Made by a program: the position numbers and the translations under genes. A DNA stretch of 64,000 bases from CAYPTY01 sp964413935 (GTDB taxonomy: Bacteria; Bacteroidota; Rhodothermia; Balneolales; Balneolaceae), in the NCBI GenBank assembly GCA_964413935.1, contig CAYPTY010000011.1, forward strand, positions 1 to 64,000. The letters are read 5' to 3'. Under the pieces are notes generated by a model. The model did no database searches. It saw nothing but the letters and a program-made list of their open reading frames with translations, and was not told where the DNA came from. Positions within the stretch are counted from its first letter, which is position 1, and each line of letters starts with the position of its first letter. This document shows positions 18,101 through 27,026 of the stretch, piece by piece.

Positions 18101-18772
18101 TTAGAAGCGGATTTTAAGGTTCAGGGCATTCACACCGAACTGAGGGGTGGAAAGGATATCATTTCCACGGATTCGGATATCATTGTAAACGGCAGGTGAA
18201 AGCAGGCCCATCTGTACATTATTGTTTGCATTAGCCATCGTGATAAGCCCTTGTACATCCTTACTGCGATCAAGCATTGCAACCGGTGCGGGTCCGCGGC
18301 TACTGAGTACAAAAGCGTCGAAAATCCCGAAGCCAAATCCGGCATAAGCCCCAATTCCTACCCCGACCTGCAGGCCATCCAATATAGGTTCATTCGCCAC
18401 CAGCATAGCCGCAGTGGCAATGATACCGCCCGCAGCCGCTCCGTAACCCGTATCCAGTAACACGATTATAGCCGTGTTGTGGCCGTTATTAAACGACCCC
18501 TGTACCAGTAATTTCTGCCCTTTGGCTTTACTTACATCGAAAACGCCCACACCTACACCGTAGAGAATACCAAAACCAACTCCGACTCGTACCGGAGCCA
18601 GATTCGCATCATCGGTGATGGCCATGGTTGCCCCACCAAGAGCTGCACCCTGGAGAATGCCATTCAGTACATTGCCACCGAGAATTTCAATGGTATAACT
18701 TTGGGCATGTGTTTGTTGGGAAAAGACAGGTAGAATGAAAAGCAGTAGAACTAATGATTTTATGTATTTCAC
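18101..18772 (-). CDS. Secreted glycine-rich protein with internal duplication, function unknown
   Basis: From the GTG at 18772 the product begins MKYIKSLVLLLFILPVFSQQ and has a signal peptide ending near THA-QS; a TTG at 18781 would add three residues. Two similar glycine-rich blocks follow: ILGGNVLNGILQGAALGG with VRVGVGFGILYGVGVGVFD, and later LLDTGYGAAAGGIIAT with LQVGVGIGAYAGFGFGIFD. The GxGxGxG runs look like glycine-zipper membrane hairpins. The end NALNLKIRF resembles an outer-membrane C-terminus (terminal Phe). Envelope location is likely; function unknown. Confidence 0.7.
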   Translation of the reverse strand: MKYIKSLVLLLFILPVFSQQTHAQSYTIEILGGNVLNGILQGAALGGATMAITDDANLAPVRVGVGFGILYGVGVGVFDVSKAKGQKLLVQGSFNNGHNTAIIVLLDTGYGAAAGGIIATAAMLVANEPILDGLQVGVGIGAYAGFGFGIFDAFVLSSRGPAPVAMLDRSKDVQGLITMANANNNVQMGLLSPAVYNDIRIRGNDILSTPQFGVNALNLKIRF

Positions 18773-18840
18773 CGTCAGCAAACTTTATTGATTGATTCCT
18801 AATGTAATAATAAATCGAAGCCTATCCCATTAACTGCAGA

Positions 18841-19527
18841 TTAAGAGGGATCCTGTAGGGAGACCGGGAGTACCTTTCCGTTAAAAAAGCGATGTCCGTT
18901 CAGGGCAAAATCACAGATGAAACCCGCCATATCTTCCGGGCTTAAAGGAGCCTTAAAACCGGGAAAGGCTGTTTCAAGCATTTCGGTTTGAACTGCACCT
19001 AAACACAGGCAGTTTACGGAGATTTCATCCTCCAGAAATTCAACAGACAGGCATTCGCTGAGTATGCTCAGGGCTCCTTTGGCAGCTGAATAAGCGGCTA
19101 AGCCGGGAAATTTTGAGCTGCCCATAAATCCACCCATACTGCTGATATTAACAATATGACCATTTTTCAGATTAGGGTGCAGCAGCCGGATCAGTCGGGC
19201 GGCCGAAATCAGATTAACATCCAGCATCTTATTCCAGTCCTCATCATTTGTATCAAGAAAGGCTTTATTGCTGAGTGCCCCCGCATTGTTTAAAAGAATG
19301 TGAACTGACTCGTCCTGAATAGAAGTTTCCAGAGCTGATTTCAGGCTTTGTTCGTCCGTCAGATCCACCGCCATGGGTACTATATTTTCCGGAAATTGAC
19401 TCTTCAACTCAGCCAGTTTTTCAGATGACCGGGCGATGGCAAAGACCCTGTGGCCAGCTTTGGCGAAACATTTGGCTGTTTCAAAGCCAATGCCTTTACT
19501 GGCTCCGGTGATCACAATATTCTGCAT
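18841..19527 (-). CDS. Short-chain dehydrogenase/reductase
   Basis: A 228-residue SDR starting at the ATG at 19527 (MQNIVITGASKGIGFE). ITGASKGIG is the NAD(P)-binding turn, LLNNAGALS the second signature, and ISSMGG ... AAYSAAKGAL supply Ser, Tyr and Lys of the catalytic set. An upstream in-frame extension to 19695 would run across the divergent hisC promoter and is not believable. Substrate unknown. Divergent from the aminotransferase gene. Confidence 0.87.
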   Translation of the reverse strand: MQNIVITGASKGIGFETAKCFAKAGHRVFAIARSSEKLAELKSQFPENIVPMAVDLTDEQSLKSALETSIQDESVHILLNNAGALSNKAFLDTNDEDWNKMLDVNLISAARLIRLLHPNLKNGHIVNISSMGGFMGSSKFPGLAAYSAAKGALSILSECLSVEFLEDEISVNCLCLGAVQTEMLETAFPGFKAPLSPEDMAGFICDFALNGHRFFNGKVLPVSLQDPS

Positions 19528-19589
19528 TTTATATCCTTTTAAATTGGTCTTCAAGGTATTAAAATTATCATCCTTTGACCGAATGTTTC

Positions 19590-19621
19590 TTGGTGAAAGC
19601 GCTTTTTTAAGTGTATTTTTG
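19590..19621 (+). promoter_or_regulatory. Candidate Bacteroidetes-type promoter of the HisC-like gene
   Basis: TTG at 19590-19592 and TATTTTTG at 19614-19621, separated by 21 bases. The downstream element matches TAnnTTTG exactly. It lies 24 bases before the ATG at 19646, in the divergent gap shared with the SDR gene. By eye only. Confidence 0.45.
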
Positions 19622-19645
19622 GACAGCTTAAAAACACAGATTGGC

Positions 19646-20758
19646 ATGGAAAAAACAAAGAAAGCACTGGTCCCCGAAAATATCCAGAATCTCAAGGCCT
19701 ACGTTGCCGGAAAGACCATTGCGGAAGTTGTAAAAGAGTATCAGCCAATGAAGGTTGCAAAGCTTGCATCCAATGAAAACCGATTGGGATACAGTCCTAA
19801 GGTTCTGGAAGCTATTCATGAAGCGGTACAGCAAATTCAGGATTACCCTGACCCGGCATCTTTGCAACTTCGGGCGGTTATTGCTGAGCGCAATAATGTA
19901 AAACCGGAGAATGTACTGGTGGCCGCCGGTTCCGAGAGTATTATCTCCATCCTCTGCCGTACCTTCTTTTTAAATAAGGAGAATGCAATAACGGCAGATG
20001 CCACCTTTGTAGGCTTTTTTGTGCAGGCCGGTGTACGAGGCATCCATCTGAAAAAAATTCCGGTAACCGAAAATTACCGCTATGATGTAAAAGCCATTGC
20101 AGGTGCCATTGATGAGCGCACTAAAATGATTTACATCGCCAATCCGAATAATCCGACAGGTACTTACATCACCAAGGAGGAGTATGAATGGCTGATGGAG
20201 CGGGTACCGGAGGATGTACTGGTGATTGCGGATGAAGCCTATTTTGAATTTGCCCATCACATCGAAGATTATCCCAAAGCCCTGGATTACGGTCATGATA
20301 ATGTGATCGTATTACGCACATTCTCAAAAGCATATGGCCTGGCCGGATTCAGAGTAGGCTATGCCATTGCCCATGAAGATCTCATCATTCAGATGATGAA
20401 AACCAAACTCACCTTTGAACCCACTACTTTAGGTCAGGCTGCTGCTTATGCGGCTTATCATGACGATGGCTTCCTCAATGACAGTGTGGTACTGGTAGAG
20501 CATTCAAAAAAACGACTGTATAAATTTTTCGATGAACAGGGGGTGCATTATGTTCGATCAGTTTCCAATTCTGTTATGATGATTCTGGAAACCGAAGATG
20601 CGGCTATACACTTCACGAATGAAATGCTGAAGCTGGGTGTAATACTTCGCCGCCTGCCCGCCTTCGGATTACCCAATTGTGTGCGGATTACACTGGGTAC
20701 TCAGGAAGAAATGGAACATTTCGAAAACTGCTTCAAAAAAGTATATCAAAATAACTAA
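19646..20758 (+). CDS. hisC: Histidinol-phosphate/aromatic aminotransferase family protein (HisC-like)
   Basis: A 370-residue PLP fold-type I aminotransferase. NPNNPTG at 167-173, DEAY at 196-199 and TFSKAYGLAGFRVGYA with Lys228 as the PLP lysine are clear. Start is the ATG at 19646; a longer frame upstream crosses the divergent SDR gene. No other his gene is nearby, so an aromatic or general HisC-like role is possible; the nearby 2-oxoacid dehydrogenase E1 and the tyrosine catabolic genes leave this open. Confidence 0.85.
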   Translation: MEKTKKALVPENIQNLKAYVAGKTIAEVVKEYQPMKVAKLASNENRLGYSPKVLEAIHEAVQQIQDYPDPASLQLRAVIAERNNVKPENVLVAAGSESIISILCRTFFLNKENAITADATFVGFFVQAGVRGIHLKKIPVTENYRYDVKAIAGAIDERTKMIYIANPNNPTGTYITKEEYEWLMERVPEDVLVIADEAYFEFAHHIEDYPKALDYGHDNVIVLRTFSKAYGLAGFRVGYAIAHEDLIIQMMKTKLTFEPTTLGQAAAYAAYHDDGFLNDSVVLVEHSKKRLYKFFDEQGVHYVRSVSNSVMMILETEDAAIHFTNEMLKLGVILRRLPAFGLPNCVRITLGTQEEMEHFENCFKKVYQNN

Positions 20759-20760
20759 GC

Positions 20761-22851
20761 ATGGCTCAGGCAAAAACCGGCAAAGCAAAAAGCAAGAAAA
20801 CAGGCAAGAAAGCAATTAACTGGAGGGAGGTGGCACAAACCATGATGTACTCCCGTGCCATGGATGAAAAGGAGGAAACGGAACTGGTTCCTCAGAAAAA
20901 GGTACTCTATCAGTTTTCAGCCCGCGGTCATGAACTGGGGCAGATACTGCTTGGTAAGCTGCTTACTCATAAGATGGATGCCGCGAGTGCTTACTATCGC
21001 TCCAGGCCGCTTTTGCTTACCCTTGGACTGGACCTTGAGGACGCGATGGCAGCACCGATGGGGAAATCAGGGAGTTACAGTGATGGTCGCGACATTGGGG
21101 TCGTGTGCAATAAGCCGGATGCTGACGGACCGAAGGTACTGCCTATGGCCGGTGATGTGGGTTCTCAATACACACCAGGAATCGGCTGGGCACAGGGCAT
21201 TGAGTACCGCCGGAATGTGCTGAATGACAAAAATTACGAAGGAGTAATTTCGGTGATTCTGGGCGGCGACGGTTCCGTTGCTACCAATGGTTTCTGGTCT
21301 GCCTTAACCATCGCCACCACACAAAACCTCCCGGTTCTCTTCTATATTGAAGACAATGGCTATGGCATCTCCGTAACCAGTGAATTCCAGACTCCGGGTG
21401 GCAACATTGTGAAAAACCTGGAATCATTCGGCAACCTGACTCTTTTTGACGGCGACGGTACCCATCCGGAAGAGGCCTCAACCTTACTTGAGAAATCAGT
21501 TCAGCATGTAAGAGACCGAAAAGGGCCTGCCTTGATCCGGCTTACCGTGCCCAGACTGAACGGACATTCCTATCAGGATAATCAGGCGTATAAACCGGAT
21601 GAACTCATCGAAGAGGAAAGACAGAAAGATCCCCTTCACAAACTGAAGGAGTTCCTGGTTCCGGACGAGCTGACCGAAAGGATCTGGTCCAACATGGAGA
21701 AAAAAGCCACCGAAACCATTGCCGAGGTCGCCGAAAAAGCCTTGTCCCGGCCTGAGCCGGATACAAATCATACCACCCGTTATACTTTTGCGGAAGAAGG
21801 CGAAACTCAGCTCATCGGTGGATTAGCAGCCGAAGGTCACCAGTTTCCTGACAGCTCTGAAGAAGCAAGTCCTGAAAAACAGCGCATCAACATTGTAGAA
21901 GCGGTTCGGCGCACCTTGCGTTATGAACTGCAAACGAATGATAAACTGCTGGTTTTCGGTGAGGATGTAGGTGCTAAGGGAGGAGTGCATGCCGCTACAA
22001 TGGATCTGCAGTCTGAATTCGGAGAGGAAAGAGTTTTTGATACCAGTTTATCAGAAGAAGGAATTATTGGCCGGTCTGTGGGCCTGGCTTATGCCGGACT
22101 GATGCCGGTTGCCGAAATTCAGTTTCGTAAGTATGCTGATCCGGCCACAGAGCAACTCAACAATTGCGGGACCACCCGATGGAGAACCGCAAACCGTTTT
22201 GCAGCTCCCATCGTGGTTCGCATGCCCGGTGGATTTGCAAAAGTCGGAGATCCATGGCATTCCATGTGTAACGAAGTTCAATTTATACATGCCATTGGCT
22301 GGCAGGTTGCTTTCCCATCTAATGCAGAAGATGCTGTGGGATTGCTGCGCTCAGCGATGAGATCCAATAATCCTACGATGTTTTTCGAACATCGAAATTT
22401 ACTGGATGCAAAATATGCCCGCAGACCTTATCCGGGTGATGATTTTGTGGTACCCTTCGGTAAAGCACGTATGCTTCAGGAAGGTGAGGAGATCACTATT
22501 GTGACCTGGGGTGCCATGTGTGAACGCGTGGAAAGTGCGGTTGAACAAACCGGTGTTTCAGCCGATATAATTGACCTTAGAACTTTGGTACCCTGGGATA
22601 AAGATGCTGTGCTCAAATCCGTTGGCAAAACCAATCACTGCCTGATTGTACATGAGGACACGCAAACAGCCGGTTTCGGAGCAGAAATTGCAGCTGTTAT
22701 CACAAAAGAAGCCTTTTCTGATCTGGATGCACCGGTTGAGCGTATTACCATGCCGGATATACCTGTTCCATATAATATCCCTTTAATGGAATCGGTACTG
22801 CCCAATGTGAACACCATATCTGGCGCCATAGAGCGTATTCTCTCGTTCTAA
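20761..22851 (+). CDS. 2-oxoacid dehydrogenase E1, fused alpha and beta subunits
   Basis: A 696-residue thiamine-diphosphate enzyme. Residues 1-20 are a lysine-rich leader. The alpha part (about 25-340) has RGHELGQILLGKLL and the TPP motif GGDGSVATNGFWSAL near 168-182, ending with EDNGYGIS. The beta part begins near 375 with QRINIVEAVRRTLRYELQ and has FGEDVGAKGGVHAAT and VRMPGGFAKVGDPWH. This architecture occurs for branched-chain 2-oxoacid or pyruvate dehydrogenase E1. The E2 and E3 genes are not adjacent. It starts 2 bases after the aminotransferase stop. Confidence 0.9.
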   Translation: MAQAKTGKAKSKKTGKKAINWREVAQTMMYSRAMDEKEETELVPQKKVLYQFSARGHELGQILLGKLLTHKMDAASAYYRSRPLLLTLGLDLEDAMAAPMGKSGSYSDGRDIGVVCNKPDADGPKVLPMAGDVGSQYTPGIGWAQGIEYRRNVLNDKNYEGVISVILGGDGSVATNGFWSALTIATTQNLPVLFYIEDNGYGISVTSEFQTPGGNIVKNLESFGNLTLFDGDGTHPEEASTLLEKSVQHVRDRKGPALIRLTVPRLNGHSYQDNQAYKPDELIEEERQKDPLHKLKEFLVPDELTERIWSNMEKKATETIAEVAEKALSRPEPDTNHTTRYTFAEEGETQLIGGLAAEGHQFPDSSEEASPEKQRINIVEAVRRTLRYELQTNDKLLVFGEDVGAKGGVHAATMDLQSEFGEERVFDTSLSEEGIIGRSVGLAYAGLMPVAEIQFRKYADPATEQLNNCGTTRWRTANRFAAPIVVRMPGGFAKVGDPWHSMCNEVQFIHAIGWQVAFPSNAEDAVGLLRSAMRSNNPTMFFEHRNLLDAKYARRPYPGDDFVVPFGKARMLQEGEEITIVTWGAMCERVESAVEQTGVSADIIDLRTLVPWDKDAVLKSVGKTNHCLIVHEDTQTAGFGAEIAAVITKEAFSDLDAPVERITMPDIPVPYNIPLMESVLPNVNTISGAIERILSF

Positions 22852-22958
22852 TTAAAACAGTTACTTACCGCTTAAATCAATAAAATATTCTAACGCCATA
22901 AAGTGGTGAATTGGGGGATTTATGGATACTTTACATTTAAATCATTAATGGCGGCTTT

Positions 22959-24737
22959 GTGAAACTTGGTGTTAAACTTATATCGAGCTACCTCTTTGTA
23001 GTGGGGTTGGTTGCTGTGGTTGGTATTATTTCGGGATCCTATAACCGGAATGTAACCGAAACCCTGAAAGCTGAGAATCAGGTGGCCACCCAAACCGTTG
23101 AATATGCATTCAATGTTGAACGGAATCTGTACGTGACCCTGAGGCTGCTGCAGGAACTCAATGATAGTTATCTCAGCGAGAATCCCGATGTTCTGTCTCT
23201 TGAACGCAGGGGGGAAGGATTTATACGTTCGGATATCAAGGAGCAGTTCGATGAAATGTATCTGAATTTTATCAATCTGCGAAACATCAAGGTAAATGCT
23301 GAACGGGTAGACAGTGCCGATATTGATTTTTTCAGTGATCTCAAGGACAAACTGATCACATACGAAGGCTATGCAAATATCATTCAGGAAGATCTGGCTG
23401 AAGGAAATCTGAAGTCGGCTGAACAGGTATTCAACATAACGCTGGTTCCCTACTTCGATAATAACATTCTTCCATCGCTGAAAACACTAAGGGAAATTTC
23501 CCGACAGGAGCAGTCGCTGATGGTTGAGCAGCTTGATGAAAGTCGATATAAGATGGAACAGGTCACCATCTGGGCCACACTTGTTGCTTTTCTGATTGCC
23601 TTATCCATTGTTATTGTGATTAACGCATCCATTGTGAAGCCCATGAGCAAGATTACAGAAGCCTCACAGAAAATTGGGGAGGGCGATCTGGACACGTACA
23701 TCGATCTTGACCGAAAAGATGAAGTTGGGCAGCTTGCCAGCTCTTTCAACAACATGATTGAAAATCTGAAGAAAAAAACCATCTCCAGGGATTTTCTTGA
23801 CAATGTGATTGAGAGCATGAAGGAAGCCCTCTTTATCGTGAATGAAAAAGACGAAATCGAGAGAATAAACCAGGCTGCCTGTACCTTACTTGACTATGAA
23901 CATGATGAATTGCTTGGCAAGCACATGGAGGAAATACTGCTGGCTGAACCCGGTTCCAGAAAAGGCATTGAAACCAAACTCCGGAAAAGCAGTGGTCAGC
24001 AGGTGGATGTGACCGTTACCAGCTCTGTGCTTTCCAATCCTTATGGCAGTTCAATACTTCGGCTTTTTGTGGTATCCGATATTTCAGAGCGGGTTGCATC
24101 GGAAGAACAAATCAAGAAGTCGCTGGAAGAAAAGAAAGTGCTGCTGGCTGAAATCCACCATCGTGTCAAAAATAACCTGGCCGTTATATCCGGATTGCTG
24201 CAGATGCAAAGCTGGAACATACAGAGTGATGAAGCCAAAAGAGTGCTGGCCGACAGTCAGCTAAGGGTGGAATCAATCGCCCTGGTTCATGAGATGCTCT
24301 ATGAAAGTGATTCACTTGCCTATATTCGCTATGACAAATACATCAACGACCTGATGCAGGCTATTTCCAGCATGTACATGGATTCAGGTATGGATGTTGA
24401 TTTAGTTTCCAATGTTGATGGGGTAGACCTTACCATCAATCAGGCCATACCGGTTTCTCTTCTTCTTAATGAGATAATTGTGAATGCCTACAAACATGCC
24501 TTTCCGGATGACAGAAAAGGGAAGATCGAAGTTAAAATGTGGGAAGAATTAAGCCGTGTTTACATCGAAGTGTCTGACAACGGCGTTGGCGTGAATGTGG
24601 AAAAGATGCAGGAGAAGTCTTCACTGGGTCTTACCCTGATCCGTACCCTAATTAAGCAAGTAGACGGAGAATTCAAGTTTGAAAATATACCCGGAGGGGG
24701 CACGAAAGTGAGTGTTTCCTTTGAAATGGATTTTTAG
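22959..24737 (+). CDS. Membrane sensor histidine kinase (HAMP-PAS-HisKA_2-HATPase)
   Basis: A 592-residue kinase starting at GTG. A first membrane segment spans about 6-26; a periplasmic helical sensor follows to about 200; the second segment is near 203-227 (WATLVAFLIALSIVIVINAS). HAMP at about 228-278, then PAS (about 285-390). The phosphoacceptor region LAEIHHRVKNNLAVISGLLQ near 397-416 is the HisKA_2/HWE-related type, and a HATPase domain with NEIIVNAYKHAFP and DNGVGVN ends the protein. No response regulator is next to it, so the partner is unknown. Confidence 0.88.
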   Translation: MKLGVKLISSYLFVVGLVAVVGIISGSYNRNVTETLKAENQVATQTVEYAFNVERNLYVTLRLLQELNDSYLSENPDVLSLERRGEGFIRSDIKEQFDEMYLNFINLRNIKVNAERVDSADIDFFSDLKDKLITYEGYANIIQEDLAEGNLKSAEQVFNITLVPYFDNNILPSLKTLREISRQEQSLMVEQLDESRYKMEQVTIWATLVAFLIALSIVIVINASIVKPMSKITEASQKIGEGDLDTYIDLDRKDEVGQLASSFNNMIENLKKKTISRDFLDNVIESMKEALFIVNEKDEIERINQAACTLLDYEHDELLGKHMEEILLAEPGSRKGIETKLRKSSGQQVDVTVTSSVLSNPYGSSILRLFVVSDISERVASEEQIKKSLEEKKVLLAEIHHRVKNNLAVISGLLQMQSWNIQSDEAKRVLADSQLRVESIALVHEMLYESDSLAYIRYDKYINDLMQAISSMYMDSGMDVDLVSNVDGVDLTINQAIPVSLLLNEIIVNAYKHAFPDDRKGKIEVKMWEELSRVYIEVSDNGVGVNVEKMQEKSSLGLTLIRTLIKQVDGEFKFENIPGGGTKVSVSFEMDF

Positions 24738-24746
24738 ACCGACCGG

Positions 24747-25454
24747 TCAGATTTCACCATGCAGGTATTTTAACCTCAATGGTTCATCAAATTTTTCGAT
24801 GGCGTAGCGAAGCATGGTTCGGGGCATTTTCCGGTAATGCTGACTCAGGAAATCCACCTCGGTCTGCAGGTCGATGTTGCCCACCTCACGTATCATCCAG
24901 CCTACCGCTTTGTGGATGAGATCATGTTCATCCTGCAGCAGGATTTCAGCAATATTCAGTGCATCCTCAAACTGATGCAGTCGGGCAATGAAATGATGGC
25001 AGCTGATCATGGCCACCCTCTTTTCCCAGAGGTTGCTGCTTCGGGCTAAGTCGTAGAGCACATCCCGGTCACGTTTTTCCAGATACTTCCCGACAATATA
25101 GCGGGCACTGCTGTCTACCAGATCCCAGTTATTCACCCGGTCCAGATTGCTCATGTAAAGATTATACACCGCTTTTAACTCCTCTTTATCGGCTTTTTCG
25201 ATGCGGTAAACCAGAAGGTAAAGAGCGGTAAGGCGCACTTCGTGGTATTCATTCTGTAGCAGCATTTTAACTTCGTTGAGGGGCATGCTGCGATTGGCCC
25301 TGGCAATTTTCCGTTGAGGAGGCACGCGGATACCCAGAAATTTATCTCCTTCACCATAGCCTCCTTCAAACGCTTTGAAAAAACCATACGCATGTTCCGC
25401 AATTTCAGGATTACCCAGTTCGGTTAATTCATCTATGACTTTGCGGTGATTCAA
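24747..25454 (-). CDS. DNA alkylation repair protein, AlkD-like
   Basis: A 235-residue all-helical HEAT-like repeat protein. Trp110 and Asp114 in NNWDLVDSSA match the Trp and Asp used by Bacillus AlkD to excise N3/N7-alkylpurines, and HKAVGWMIREVG carries the later conserved Trp. IRVPPQRKIAR near the N-terminus is another family sign. The start overlaps the stop of the upstream DUF3667 gene by 4 bases. Confidence 0.88.
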   Translation of the reverse strand: MNHRKVIDELTELGNPEIAEHAYGFFKAFEGGYGEGDKFLGIRVPPQRKIARANRSMPLNEVKMLLQNEYHEVRLTALYLLVYRIEKADKEELKAVYNLYMSNLDRVNNWDLVDSSARYIVGKYLEKRDRDVLYDLARSSNLWEKRVAMISCHHFIARLHQFEDALNIAEILLQDEHDLIHKAVGWMIREVGNIDLQTEVDFLSQHYRKMPRTMLRYAIEKFDEPLRLKYLHGEI

Positions 25455-26191
25455 GAATAAAAATTTTGGATAATGAACATTGAAATCACAAAACCAAGCA
25501 TGGCATACAGCAGCCAGCCAAAAAGTACAGCAATCAGATTCTTAATGGTGTTAAGAATAGGTTTTTTCTCGTGAAATTGGACCAGTACAAACACCGGGAA
25601 TAATAACACGAAACCATAGTTAATCAGGAAAAAGGCTGGATTCACAAATGAGAGCAGAATTACAAAAATGGAAACGAATAGGTACTGTCCGGTGGTGAAA
25701 AAAGCCAGCACAAGGTATTCCGGTAGGGTATAAATCGACCTTACATTGAAAAGTTTTGAACAGATTGCCAGAGTAAATACAAAGACGAAAAGAAAGCTGT
25801 TGATGTGATCCCGGAAAAAGCCAGAGGATCGTGTACTGATCGAATTCGGGTTGGGTTGTTCTTTAACGTCCAGTATTTCACCAAAGGTGACAATGGGATC
25901 AAAGCCTGTGATTCCATCCACAATCAGATAAAGACCCAGCATCAGCAGAAAATACCTGACCGGATTCATGTAGTATTTTCGTTTACCGAAAATGTAATTC
26001 CGAATCATGGCACCCGGTCTGTAAAACATGTCGCGAATGGTCCGGAAGAGTGGGGCATCTAAGTCAAAGTGGGCGGAAAATACTTCAGCCAGTGATTCCC
26101 GCAGGATAATGCGCCCGCTATTATCTTTTTGTCCGCAGTTTGGACAGTAATTACCATCGAATTTGTAATCGCAGTTTTTGCAGCTTGCCAT
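25451..26191 (-). CDS. DUF3667-like membrane protein with N-terminal zinc ribbon
   Basis: From the ATG at 26191 the product has 246 residues. The N-terminus CKNCDYKFDGNYCPNCGQ (residues 4-21) is a two-CxxC zinc ribbon. The segment MFYRPGAMIRNYIFGKRKYY leads into about four or five membrane helices. This layout matches the DUF3667 family common in Bacteroidota. Function unknown. An in-frame ATG at 26245 would add 18 unlikely residues. Confidence 0.78.
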   Translation of the reverse strand: MASCKNCDYKFDGNYCPNCGQKDNSGRIILRESLAEVFSAHFDLDAPLFRTIRDMFYRPGAMIRNYIFGKRKYYMNPVRYFLLMLGLYLIVDGITGFDPIVTFGEILDVKEQPNPNSISTRSSGFFRDHINSFLFVFVFTLAICSKLFNVRSIYTLPEYLVLAFFTTGQYLFVSIFVILLSFVNPAFFLINYGFVLLFPVFVLVQFHEKKPILNTIKNLIAVLFGWLLYAMLGFVISMFIIQNFYS

Positions 26192-26254
26192 ATCCCCCAA
26201 ATAGAAAAGTCTCCTCAATAAAAGAGGACTTCTCATGCTTGTCAAACGATAAAA

Positions 26255-27022
26255 TCAGCTGCTCTTTTCTTTGAACTTACGAATGAAATCTTTGGTGAAA
26301 TCGGATAGCACCAGACGCCCGCTGATTTCAGCCCTGCTTTCCAGCAACTGATCCCAGTTATCGGTGCCTTCCCAGAGAACTTTTTTGAGTTCGGTCATGG
26401 CTTCCGGGCTGTATTTTGAAAGTCTGCTAGCCAGTGAGGCTACAGCTTCATCCAGTTCTTCTGTGTTCTCAAAAACCTGGTTGAATAGCCCGTGACGCAT
26501 AGCGAAGTCTGAATCATACCAGCTTGCGGCATCCACCGCCATTGCCGAAAAGGCGGAAGTGCCTACCTTTCGCTCCACGGCGGGACCAACTACAAAAGGC
26601 CCGATTCCCAGTGCCAGCTCTGATAGTTTCACCGCTGCATCCTTATGGGCAAAGGTGTAATCGCCGGCTGAAGCGATGCCGATTCCGCCCCCAACCGCTT
26701 TGCCATGCACCCGCACGATGATCAGTTTGGGGCAGCTTCGCATCGCATTCAGAACGAGGGCAAAACCCATGAAAAAATTCTTGCCGGGTTCGTAGTCTTC
26801 AATGGCGATAAGTTCATCAAATGAGGCTCCGGCACAGAAAGCTCCGGTCCCGGAGCTTTTGATCACAATTGCATTGATGTCGCTGTGTCGGCCTGCATCG
26901 GTAATGGTTTGGGCCAGCTCACGTAGTAGCGCACCGGGCAGTGAATTTCCTTTGGGATGGAAGAATTCAATGGTTCCGATTTGATTATCGATATTCAGGA
27001 TTACCGATCCGTTACCTGCCAT
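26255..27022 (-). CDS. Enoyl-CoA hydratase/isomerase family protein (last gene of the paa operon)
   Basis: A 255-residue crotonase from the ATG at 27022 (MAGNGSVILNIDNQIG). FCAGASFDELIAIE and VHGKAVGGGIGIASAGDYTF form the two oxyanion-hole segments, and SELALGIGPF carries the conserved Glu. It is 4 bases past the paaZ stop. It may act as a PaaF- or PaaB-like hydratase in ring-opened phenylacetate beta-oxidation; the exact step is inferred. Starting at 27046 would overlap paaZ. Confidence 0.83.
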   Translation of the reverse strand: MAGNGSVILNIDNQIGTIEFFHPKGNSLPGALLRELAQTITDAGRHSDINAIVIKSSGTGAFCAGASFDELIAIEDYEPGKNFFMGFALVLNAMRSCPKLIIVRVHGKAVGGGIGIASAGDYTFAHKDAAVKLSELALGIGPFVVGPAVERKVGTSAFSAMAVDAASWYDSDFAMRHGLFNQVFENTEELDEAVASLASRLSKYSPEAMTELKKVLWEGTDNWDQLLESRAEISGRLVLSDFTKDFIRKFKEKSS

Positions 27023-27026
27023 AGAA

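Noticed and set aside
22894..22953. CGCCAT / ATGGCG inverted repeat before the orphan kinase
   Set aside because: Six-bp arms with a gap of almost 50 bases are expected by chance; no other support for an operator.
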